Assembly (NCBI GenBank): GCA_009193035.1
Contig: SWDT01000120.1
Coordinates: forward strand, 1-64,000
DNA length: 64,000 nt
From: Halicephalobus mephisto
Taxonomy: Eukaryota; Nematoda; Chromadorea; Rhabditida; Panagrolaimidae
Direction of reading: 5' to 3'
In this document: one piece after another, positions 12,031 through 23,800 of the stretch
Layout: the number at the start of each line of letters is the position of its first letter
Numbering within the stretch: the stretch's first letter is position 1
The notes under the pieces: model-generated
The model's input: the letters and a program-made list of their open reading frames with translations, nothing else
Database searches by the model: none
What the model was told of the DNA's origin: nothing
Program-made: the position numbers and the translations under genes

Positions 12031-12370
12031 AAAAAAACTAAAGTTTAATTTAAAAAAAAGTTTTATTTTAAATTTATTTTAAATTTGTTTAAAAATTTTT
12101 TAAAAAAAGTTTTATTTTAAATTTAAAAAAAAGTTTTATTTTAAATTTTTAAAAAAGTTTAATTTTAAATTTATTTAAAATTTTTTAAAAAAGGTTATAT
12201 TTTAAATTTGTTTAAAAATTTTTTAAAAAAGGTTTTATTTTAAATTTATTTTAAATTTTAAAAAATGGTTTTATTTTAAATTTGTTTAAAAATTTTTTAA
12301 AAAAGTTTTATTTTAAGTTTATTTTTAAATTAAAAAAACCAAAGTTTAATTTTAAATTTGTTTTAAAATT
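12030..12370. repeat. AT-rich tandem repeat
   Basis: Units of about 40-60 bp built on AAAGTTTTATTTTAAATTTG and TTTAAAAATTTTTTAAAAA repeat about seven times. Confidence 0.8.
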
Positions 12371-12770
12371 TCCGTAATTCTTAAGAATTTCCATTTTCAC
12401 TTCTGTTTTGGGCTTGATTAGTTGATTAAGTTTAGTGACTAAATTTTCTCCAGTATTCTAAGTAACTTCAGATTCATTTTCAAGTGCTTAATCTGATTTC
12501 CTCTTGCCTTGAGGTTAATTCACTTATTTTTGAGGTTTCTGTAGGCGGTCACTGATTCTTTCTTGCTTGATTATATTTCGTATAAAATTATTTCAACAGA
12601 ATTCGTTGTCGTTTCAAAATGCCAAATGTCGTAAGACAAGTAGAAAAAAACTCTTTTTTGTCGTGTTATCACTTTTTACATCTTTAATTAAGTCTCCGTT
12701 TTTCAGGACATTTTGTGGATTTTTGAAGCTGAAAAAACAATGAACTTTCGGACGTAGCCAGTCTACAAAG
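12371..12770 (+). promoter_or_regulatory. 5' flank of the GPCR gene
   Basis: This is normal-complexity sequence between the repeat block and the GPCR start codon, with several possible TATA-like strings (for example near 12572-12592). It probably holds the promoter and 5' UTR. No particular element can be proven, and a 5' UTR intron is possible. Confidence 0.35.
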
Positions 12771-14443
12771 ATGAATAACATAAACACTGTCCCGACGATC
12801 ACGAATGTCGGTGAGTGTTCCGACACGGGTAAAGGAACCTTCCTCTGTCCTCAATACCCCAGGGAAATTGTCATCAAAAACGTTTATCCACCCATCAACG
12901 AACTCCAACCCCACGTACTTACGGTGGTTATTATTTTCGTAATTTGTTTTATCGTCGGAATTTGTGGAAATGCTTCGGTCTGGACCATCATCAGAGGTAT
13001 TCTCAGCGAACGGAAGACCTCCAGAAGCAACCATAGAAGGAACAGGGACAACGCCATACTGTACATTGCCGCTCTCTGTGTTGTCGACTTTTTGATGAGT
13101 TTATCTCTTCCTCCGGCAATTCTGGTAAGATATACTGTTGGGATTTAGTGCGTAAACTTGACTTTTAGGACAATGTCATCGGATTCTGGATGTTCGGAAC
13201 CGCGATTTGCAAATTACATCATATCTGCGGTTCTGTCGGAAGAATAGTGTCCACTTTTCTAATCACAGCCATGAGTTTCGATCGATTCATGGCCATATGT
13301 CATCCATATAAGCAATGGTACAGATCCAAAAAATTCGTGATTTCTACCATAGTGACATTGTGGTCTGCTGCTTTCATCCTGCTCCTTCCGATGTTGGTTT
13401 ACGCCAAGGCCAATGAGATGTTGCTTCATCAACTTTACCACAAAGACGAGGACCTTGGACTGGAAAATATCACCAGAGTTCGGGTTTACAAATGTGCAGA
13501 CAACATGCCACCGTATGTGTTCCTCTGGTTCACTTCGAGGTCAGTTTTCCGTTTTTTTTTTGATTAATTTTATTTTTCAGCACTTTCATATTAGGTTTTA
13601 TCGTGCCTTTATTATTGATTATTTACTTCAACTCGAGACTAATTCGGAAATTGTATCGACATACAAAGTAAAAATAAAAAAGTACTTACGGGTTATGCGC
13701 ACACATCCCAATCTAGCTTAATCTAAGCCTAAATCCAGTCTGAGAAACTTAAATCTAACAACTACATCTCGGGATATTGTTTGTATTTTTATTTGAAATT
13801 GTTACTTTATCTAAAAATATGTCAAAATACACTGGAACTTTCCGCGTCAAGACCTGTGTGCGTATAATCCATAAGTAAAAATAAAGTAATTTTAAATCAA
13901 TAATTTTTTTCTAGGGTCTTGCCACGAAGCGGAATACCGTTACGAAGAATCTCAGTTTACACTATTTTAATTGCTGTAGTTTACTTTGTTTGCTGGACCC
14001 CCTACTGGTGTTCTGTCTTATATGCCATTTACATGAGTCTATTTTCGGAAAAACACGAACAAGCTAGTGATCAATTACTGTTCATTATATACTGTGTCCA
14101 TTTACTTCCTTACTTTGGTTCTGCTAGTAATTGGATTTTGTACGGACTATTAAATACCCAATTACAAATGAAACACGACAATCCCACAGACGACCATCTA
14201 AGTATGATGACTTTAACGAACACGAATTGCGGAAACGGCAGAATCAACGCCGATCACACTTCTGGAAAGCAAGTTGTGGATTTTTTGTTTTTTTAAATTG
14301 ATTATTTTAGGTACGATAGGTCAAACTCAGTTTTCGATACTGTAAAGTCCAAAAATGGACCAGGAACCAGACCAGAAGTGAGCATTCGAAGAACATCTTT
14401 GAGCGACATAAATAACGACAAAGCGGTTAAAGCCGAACTTTGA
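12771..14443 (+). CDS. Peptide G-protein-coupled receptor, somatostatin/allatostatin-C type
   Basis: Five exons join in phase: 12771-13124, 13169-13539, 13581-13667, 13915-14268 and 14311-14443 (432 residues). Seven hydrophobic helices are visible. TM1 has GN, TM2 'AALCVVDFLMSL', and the TM3 end 'SFDRFMAICHPY' is a DRF variant of DRY. TM4 has Trp and Pro, and TM6 ends 'VVYFVCWTPYW'. TM7 is 'SNWILYGLLN', that is N-W-x-x-Y instead of NPxxY. The CWTPYW and ILYGLLN pair is characteristic of the rhodopsin-class somatostatin/opioid/allatostatin-C group, which usually signals through Gi/o; the ligand here is unknown. The fourth intron uses a GC donor (AAGCAAGT...TTTTAG): the GT a few bases later leads to an immediate stop, while the GC donor keeps the frame. 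An AATAAA lies at 14478. Confidence 0.9.
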
Positions 14444-14477
14444 TTTGTAACGTATAAAAATTTCTTGCCGATGTTCT

Positions 14478-14483
14478 AATAAA
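14478..14483 (+). promoter_or_regulatory. Poly(A) signal of the GPCR gene
   Basis: AATAAA starts 35 nt after the TGA of the receptor gene and about 400 nt before the next start codon. It is a plausible 3' end. Confidence 0.6.
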
Positions 14484-14883
14484 TATATATTAGTGCAGAA
14501 ATTCGGACCTATCTTTGTCAAAGTTTATTGAATTGAGTTAATGGGACAAAAGACATTTTCCAACGACGCCGTCAAAGGTCTAATCGTATAAGAATGTTTC
14601 AATTGGGAATTTTACGAGGCGTTAGGCAAAAAAATTTTATCTTATCAAAGTGAAGTAACCTTGATCGATTTGGAATCCAGACTTTGGAAGTTGTTGAGAA
14701 TGTTTGCACTTTTCGTCGGGAACACCTTTTGCATTTTTGGAGATGTTGACAGTGTCATTACGTGATTACTATCGATTTCTTTAATTGTAACAATCTAACA
14801 AAATCGTTTTTAGGGACAGAGAAATCCGGTCTTCGAACGCTATCTGGAAAGTTCTCTTATCACACGCATTTTTGTCTTTGTTT

Positions 14884-17800
14884 ATGGATTCTCAAAGCAG
14901 CGCTAACGATATACAGACATTTTACTCACAAGCTTCTTTCTATCGCCGTAATCAACAAGTTGAAATTTTTCGATTTTCTTTATTTTTAACTTTAATTTTC
15001 AGGAAAAGCAGTTTGTAGAAAAAGAACTTCAGGAGAAGATTAACGAGAAGAGGAAACGGTGTAGAGAAATTGCTGATCAGATAACGGATCCATTTGACCA
15101 GGTTAATTGATAAAACTTAATTACCTAAAAATCGATTTTTAGGAAAAAAGAATAACACTTGAACTCAACAAAGAAAGACAGAGCTTGGCCAACTTATACA
15201 TCAAGCAGATTATTCTGAATTCTGAGGTTGTTGATAAATAAAATTTTATAAATCAGTTTTCTTCAGGAAGCTCCATTTACTGCTTTGTACAGTTCCCATA
15301 TATACGAAACAGAAACTGCAGAACAATCCGAGAAAGTTCAAGAAGATCAAGCGCTTGAGGAAATGAGCAATTCTTCGAGTTCACGTGATCCGAAATCTTT
15401 CCATTCTCCTGATTCTCGGAATTCAGGTGCTGAAGAAGAATCAGATGGACACGAAGAATCTTCGAGATTCAGTAATCAAACTTTCGATTTGAAAAAAATG
15501 ATTATGACTCAGCAATTGATCAACACTGCTGAATCCATCATCCAAAATGCCTTGGAAGAACACTCTAAAGACCACATATTTTCTCCTAATTCCACTTTGA
15601 AAAGAACACCGGAAATGGAGTCTCTTTATGAACCGGAAGAACCAGGGGAGAGTCAGATGCAGATTAAAGAAGAGGATTATCACTCTTCCTCAGCCCCTAA
15701 TCTCCAATCGTTGTATTACGAAGCTAGAGAAGAATCTGGTAATCATGAGGGGGAATGTGAAACACAAGAATTGGTATATGAACTACCAGCTGAGAAATTA
15801 GAACCTCATGAAGATTCTGGAAAAACGACCGTATCCAAATGGTATCTTACTCAAGCAAATACACCACCACAATCAGCTGCGGATGAAGTTGAATCAGATT
15901 ATGGGACACAACCAAATTCTGGAGAACATTCAACTTGGAAAAAAGTTCACGTAAGTCTTCCAGAACGATCATATAGTGCTCATTCTGAAGAATACCAGGT
16001 ACTTCACAAAACTGAAGATATTGAAGAACATAATCAACATCCAACTTGGCATAAAGTACACATTAATCAACCACCACATTTCTTTCAAGGCCATTCAGGT
16101 CCGGAACATGAACTAGAAGTTGCTCAACAAGAATCAGAAACTACCCAATATAATATCCAGGAAGGGAATGCTCGAGTAGTTGAAGAACAAGATATTTCTG
16201 AACCAGAAGAACATCCAGAAACTTTTGAGAAACAAGCAGAATTAGAACATAACATCTGGCACAATGTCAACGTCAATCAACCTCATCGTTCAACAGTTCA
16301 AGAAATTCCTCCAGTCAAGGAGAGCGAACAGCAAATTTCAGAAGACATTCATCAAGTTCATTCAGTTTGGACGGATGTTCATGCTCAAAAAACCGATGCA
16401 TCTTTTCATTCACATGATGATTATTCCTCAAAATATGCAAATCCATCTTATCGTCAGTCAGCTTTGGAACCAGAAAAGCCATTGCCATCTACAGAGTGGA
16501 GACAGAGAGAACCTATTGTTATCTCGGACAATAACGCCTCTATCTACAGAATCAATCAAAGTCAACAACCAGATTGGAGTCCAGATGACTCTCAATCATC
16601 TGATTTACATCCAAATACTGAAGTCGAACTAAAGTCTGAATTATCTGCTTGGTTACACTCACAAAAACATGAAGATGAACAAAAAGAAGAAGACTATCAA
16701 CATACTCAAGAAAAATTCAAGGAAGAAAATCCAACTGTAATCCATAAGTCTGTGTCAAACGACAAATCAGAAGATGGTTGGGTTCATGAAACAGAAACTG
16801 TTTATTCAACGATTTCAAAAGATGAGGCAAATACACTTTTCAATACTTCTTCGGATTCAGCTCGTGTTAGTCAACCATGGACTTCTAAAAATTACTCGAA
16901 TCCTTATCAAGATATGCGCTACGGATTTGGCTACGACAGATTCAAGGAAATTGAACGAATAACAGCTCAAGAAGAAAACACACAAAACAAAGCTCCAATT
17001 CCGTCTTCTACAGAAAGTCAATGGAAGATTTCTGATTCTCGCTGGAGCGATGCTCAAGAAAGAAAAAATGAAATTGATCATGTCCCCAAACAAATCGAAC
17101 TTCAAAGCTCCCGTTTGTCTTCTGAATTCCAAGATGCTACTGAACAAGAACTAAAGGAAATTCCTGGAATCGTCCTCTCGACTCCACCGAATGAACCTCC
17201 GGAAAGTGATGAGGAATTCGAAATTGTGCATAATGTCTATCAGCACACCGAAAATCATCAAGATCACAAAAATCACAATGTTTCCGCCTATGAAGTGCGA
17301 GAAATTACTGCAACTAAAGAAGAATCAGTAATTCAGAAAAGCGAAAGTAAAAAACCGCTCCATATTGATACTGAAATGAAAATCAAAGTAGATCGAGAAA
17401 CTAGTGTTGAAAAGGATTCTGAGGCTCAAGGCGACTATATTCGTTATCAAAAGTCTAAGGAGATTTCATATGAGCCAGTTAAGCCGATTGATCAACCAGG
17501 AGAGATTAATCTACGCTCTGCTCCGAAAAGAGTCTTCAATCGATACGAAGACGATATTGTTATCGAACAGCCGAAACTTGAGTCGTATCAAAAAATTAAA
17601 GTTTCTTACGGTTCTGGTTATGATTACTTTAGAGAAATTGAAAAAGAAACATTGAAAGAAGACAAAGTCAGTTCTCCGGCTGGAGTTAGAGCTTCTACGG
17701 ACCGCGGATGGCAAACACCAGATTCTGACGGAGCTTTGAGTCCGTTCCCTAATTATGATACTCCTATTGAGAAACCTAAGCAATGGGAACCCACTCCTGA

Positions 17801-20800
17801 ATGTAGACTCCCTCAACCGAATTACATCTACACCTCTGCCGAAGTTGCCCGAACTCCGAGTCCAATTAGAAAAGAACCAAATTATTTTATCCACCAAGAA
17901 CCTGAAGAAGCCCCTATAGTTCGTGTCAAGAAAGTCGAATCTTATCATTCTTCATCTGTTTTGCCTAAGAAAGTAGAATACAAACGAAGTGCAACTGTGG
18001 ATTCTACCGTATCGTCCCCGAAGGTGCCAGAAGAGAAACCGAAAACGGTGACTACGACAAAAGTTCAAAAATCCGTTCGTTTCCAGGATTCTGCATTTGA
18101 ACCAGCAGAAACGAAGAAAACTACTTCATCTACAGCAGTCCCTCATGCTCCTGTCCACTCCAAGATCTTCACCATCACGGATAGATCTCAAGCACCAGAG
18201 ACAGTTAAAGTCCTTGGATGGGAATCCTATGCTCAAGCAGAAGAAAAAAACATCTCTAAGAAACCTCAACCTTCATTAAACTATGTTCCTCGTCATCGAG
18301 AACTAATTTTTGACAACAACGTCACAGTTGGCGAAGAACATGAATTGTTCAAAGCAAAGACATTCAGAAACGAACGTCAGAAATTATCCGACGATTACGA
18401 AGGTGACTGGAAGGAACAGGTACAGGTCGTTGAAGTCAAAAGTTCTCCAAGGAACGTTGATTATGAAGGTCACGCTTTGCCGAACCGGAGATATGAAGTC
18501 CCTATAACTCAGAAAAGCAAACAGATTGCTGAACACCAATTGCATTCTCGGAAAATCCATGCTAGAAATGAAAAAGTTCCTTCTTGGAGATCGAGTCGAG
18601 AATCAGAAAGTGCTGAGGATTACGATCACCGACATCACGATGATATTGCTGATATCGACGTTCATGAACAAATGATCGCAGAGGAACGTGCACAACAACA
18701 AAAATTAGAACAGAAGATGCAGAACTATAGAAACGTTAAAACTTCGGGCACAATGTACGAAAATATTAAAACAACGAATTCCTCATCGATCAGAGATGAT
18801 TCAAGTGATATTCATGAAGCTGTAACTAAAGCGGCACAGACACATGCTATTAATGTGAAAATCCCGAGAAGTCCTGTCACGACGACTCCTCCATCGACTC
18901 CAGTAACCACCGAACCTGCAAATTTTGGTCCTGCTCCGAAGATGGCAAAATCGCTTTTCAAAAACATAGAGAAAACAGTTGCTGAAGAAGAGTTGCGAAA
19001 TCAGGATCAAAACCGGGAACTAGAACGAGAAGCAATGGAAGAGAAAAAGCGGATTATCGAGCCAAGTCTGCGTTATCCTGGTAGACGTCAAAAATCTCCC
19101 CAAGGTATTTTATTCACTGATATTTCTCAGTCACAAATGGAAGACACATCAACCAACAGAAAATATTTTATTAACGAAGTACCGAAGCCCAAGACTACGA
19201 CCTTTGTTCCGAGACCAGTCGAAGTCAAATCCTCAAGTGACCAATTGCCAGAGGCGGAAGTTGTCCAAAATAAGATTTCTCACAAAGACACCATTCCGTA
19301 AGTTTTTTTACTCGTCAAAAATCTAAACTTTTTGTAGTATTTATTTTACACTATTCTTAGAAAAAAATATATATTTTAATTTTCCTATCGTAGGATAAAA
19401 CCAAATATATAGAGCACAAATGTGCAAAATAATAATTATTTTTTTTACTTTCAAAATTATTCAAATTCATTTAAAAAACACGGCCGAAAACTTCCAAAAA
19501 TTGCGAAATATTGTTGGTAGATTGGACATACATATATGTAAATTTTGTTTTTCTTTATTAAAAAACAGAAAATTTTGTAACAGTAAATATTTCATTTTTA
19601 TTGATTACCTTTAAAATCCCTTTGACTCATGGATTTAGATAAAGTAAAAAAATAGTCGTTCGTAGTAATTTATTTCTGTTTCTCGAACAGAAAATTAAAC
19701 CATAATCAATCACGTAGCGTCACGTGAAAGAGCACAAAAACGAAATAAGTTTATGTAAGTCTTGATTATATAATTTAAATGTAAAAAAATAGATTTTTTT
19801 TGTATTTTAAATACATCATTTTTTGATTTTCAATCCTTTATTATATATTTCGTCATTATTGTCTTTTTCGTCAACTTTGGCGTAAAAACTCAACAGTTAT
19901 CCAAGAGATTGATCTTCAACTTTTCAAAACGACATCCTTGAGTTGTTTACTGTTGTTAAATTTCATTTTTTCGTAGTAGATATCACGAAAAATGATATCT
20001 CATAGAATATAAACCTGATGAACAGGAAATCTAGTCAAGAAAGTCGATATCATTCTGACGAAACTACTTTTTTAAGCTCAAACTGACGTGCAAAAAAAAG
20101 TGTGACTTTTAGGTCAGTAAGAAATATAAATCGTCACTGTTATTTTTAATTTTTTGTCACAAATGCGAAATATTCACGAAAATGTGACGATTCTGTTATA
20201 TTTCGAAATTCTTAGAAATCAAAAGTTACTTTTTTTGTGTATTGGAGTTGTTTTTGGATAGTGACTAGAAAGCCCTGGTTTTAATTTGAAATAGACACTA
20301 TCCAAAATCTCTATACACAAAAATCGTAACTTTTAGATCAGAAAAAAATATAAATCGTCACTGTTATTTTTAATTTTTTGTCACAAATGCGAAATATTCA
20401 CGAAAATGTGACGATTCTGTTATATTTCGAAATTCTTAGAAATCAAAAGTTACTTTTTTAATTTTTGTTTTTTAAAAAGTAGATTTTTGTCATTTATTTT
20501 TTTGCGCAAAAAATAGTTTTTATTAATTATTTGTTATTTTGGCCGTTCATTTGGAAAAAATAAATTTCAAATTTAACAAATTTTGAAAATATTTCTACAT
20601 TATACAATTTTCATCTCCAAAATTTTTCTTTAAAAAATATTTTTTCTAAAATTATATAATATCGAAAACCACTGGAATTATTTTAATTAAATTTTTTTCA
20701 TCGAAAAAAACTACTTAGAGATGATAAATAATTAATTAAATACAAATATAAAATTTTATTTTTGATTTTTATTGATTGGAACGAAATTAATTTTTTTCTG

Positions 20801-23800
20801 TAGATGTATAATTTTGAAAATTAAGGCTTTCTTTATTTTCATATTTTTATACAAGAATTTAAAACCTAATTATCTTGGATAAAACATTTTCACATTCGAA
20901 GTTCATTTTGTTGAAAGATTTCTCAAAATTGGATCTACTTTGAGTAATTCTTAGTTCTCTGTCAGAAAGTTTTTTGAACAACTAAGGTTTTTATAATTTT
21001 TTATTTATTTTTAAAATAATAATTTGACGATGGTTTAGTTCAGTGTACTGTTGAACATAAGAGATTTTTTTGTAATAAAGAAATTTACAGTAGTTTAGGG
21101 TATTTTACAATAGTTTATAATAATTTATAATAGTTTACAGTAGTTTATAATAATTTATAATAGTTTACAGTAATTTACGGTATTTTACGGTATTTTACAA
21201 TAGTTTACGGTAGTTTACAGTAATTTATAGTAGTTTACAATGAACTTAGTATACGTGTATTTATCTCCTACTGTTCATCACGAGAAACTGCAATTTTGGT
21301 ATTTTTAGATCTAATTATAAAGTAGTTTTGCAAAGTTTCCACTGTCACGTAAACAAGTGATTATGTACTTTTTAAAAGTAGTATCAACTTAGTTACTTCT
21401 GAGTCGATGGAGAATTATAATGCACGTATACTTTCTCTAGGATCTTGTTCTTAAGGAAGAAACCCATAATCCTAAAAAAACCCAAGACCACCCATCTGTG
21501 GTTTAGCTTCTTTTTAATTCTGGACTAGGCTATCTGAGACGCTCCAAATAATACAGGACAAGCATGTCTGTCTGTCCCGTTGACTAGCTGACTGTCTAAT
21601 ATCGAACTACAAAGCCAAAGAGAGCTTCCAAAGGGTCAGATGCTAGTTCCAAAGTCTGACAAACGGCAAAGTGCCGTTTTGCGGTACCCTTGTGCACGCA
21701 CTATAGTTCCTAGGGTTGTTTGGAGCCTCCGGGCAACAGCAATGAGACAGCCTTGCAGCGGCATGCTTACACTGCAGTCAAACCATTTTAGCGCCTTTGG
21801 AATTGAAGAAGGGCCAAATTTTTCCAAAATGTATTTTTTGTCTTTTTAAAGCTTCAATTTTTATTTTTAAAATTCGTCATTGTTGATTAATAAAAAAAAA
21901 TAAAAATTTTTTAATAAAATGATTGAAAATAATTCGAAATAAATTGTAATTTTTTATATTCTTCATCGTAGAGAATTTTTAATTTTTAAAATTATTTTAT
22001 TTTTTTTTATTTTTTATTTAATTCGGAAAATTTTGATTTTCTGACATATTGAAGGATATCTCCCGAAAAACCTTGAATTTTCCGACGGATGTCCTTCATC
22101 CATGCCAAATAAACAAATTTCATCCGCGCAAAATTGATTTTTCTTTAAAAATAAAAATAAAAATAAAAATAAAAATATTTTTCTAAAAATTGTTATTTTT
22201 TAAAAAATTTTTCATTATTCTAAAATCGAAAAACTGATAATGTTTGGTCAACAATCTAAGAAGTAATGAATCCTCGTTCTGTTTGTTTATTCTAAAAACG
22301 CAATGCCGATGGCTTTCCCTCAAGCATTGGACATTTCTGGTCGCTTCAACCGCGCATGAGTTGTGCGTCCACTTTTTCAATCAATCGATCCTCGCTAAAG
22401 TTGCAGAGAACAGAAACAACTTTCTCGGCTGTCAACAACGTGGATTGTTCCACCTGACAACGGGATATTTAATTTTATATTTTTAAATTTATAAAAATTT
22501 TACATTGACGTTTGAAAATCCGGTTTATCCACCATCGTAGTGGAGCAGATTTTTCATTTTCCTCTATTCCTCGATTTTTGGCGAATTTGTGCCACTTTTT
22601 CTCAATTGTCTCTATGTATAAATTTTACATATAAAAAAATTTTTATTTATAAATTTTATATATTAAAGTAATTTTTATTTCTGAATTTCGCATATTAAAA
22701 AAATTTTTGTTTCTAAATTTTATATATTAAAATAATTTCTATTTCTAAATTTTAAATATTAAAAAATTTTTATTTCTAAATTTTACATATTAAAATAATT
22801 TTTGTTTTTAAATTTTAAATATTAAAAAATTTTTATTTTTGGATTTTGCATATTAAAAAATTTTTGTTTTTAAATTTCACATATTAAAAAAATTTTTGTT
22901 TTTAAATCTTGAATTCTCCCACGTTCGAAATAAAAATAATTTTTGTTTTTTCGGACCATCTGGATTTAATTTTTTTTCCGATTTTGCTTTAAAACTTTTT
23001 TAAAATTTATGGATAGTTTTTTGTGTTCAATTTTTAATATACTTGTATGTTGTACCAATTTTTCCAAAAAAGTTGACGAGAAAATTGTTTTAGTGTCAGT
23101 TCAGAGAACTTCATTGTTCAAAGAACTTCGGAGCACTTCACTGCCACTGCTTCCAGAAAACGGGATCCGGGTCCTGTCAAAAAAGTCGAAGAGGACGTCG
23201 AGGATTTCCGTCAATCGAAGACATTTGTGCAGTATAAAGAAAATTCTAAAATAAGAGAAGAATTGACTAAAAAGAAAACTCTAGAATCAGAAGTTGAAAA
23301 AGTTGAAAAAGTTGGAAAATTTGAACAAGAGGAATCAAAGTCCTCCGTTCCGACAACCCCACCTTCAACTCCGAGAACTCAACCCCCGACTCCGAGATAC
23401 CAACGACCCCCTCCTAGAACACCTCCTCCTGTGGTTGAACCGAAGTTTATTTTTAGATATCTTCAACAACCGATCATCAACTCTGGAACGAAGAGGTACG
23501 GACAGATGCCTGAACTTGAAGACCGAATTTCAGAATCCCTCGTTAATGGGATGCTGAAAGGAGAAGAAAGTGATGTCATCAAGGACTGGGATCCGGCAGA
23601 GCTTCTAAACGCTCTCTACAAGGTCGACTATCAACCAAGGATCGAACACAAAAGGAGCAAATTCAGGAACATGGAAGGTCATCTGGAAATCCCGAATGAC
23701 GAAATAACCGTTCCAGAAGTCGAAAAAGAATGGAAAAAAGTTTACTCAAGAACGAAGGACAGTAGACTTCAGTGGTTTGCTTCCAACTACGTCGACGAAC

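Noticed and set aside
12684..13034. Antisense 116-codon open frame over GPCR exon 1
   Set aside because: It overlaps a clearly conserved receptor exon on the other strand and has no splice partner or domain.
15441..18510. Several open frames of 60-145 codons on both strands inside the 4-kb exon
   Set aside because: They are shadows of the long coding exon, whose own frame is continuous and joins neighbours in phase.
21600..21660. miR-9-like seed (TCTTTGG on the minus strand)
   Set aside because: No complementary star strand at hairpin distance; the match beyond the seed is poor.
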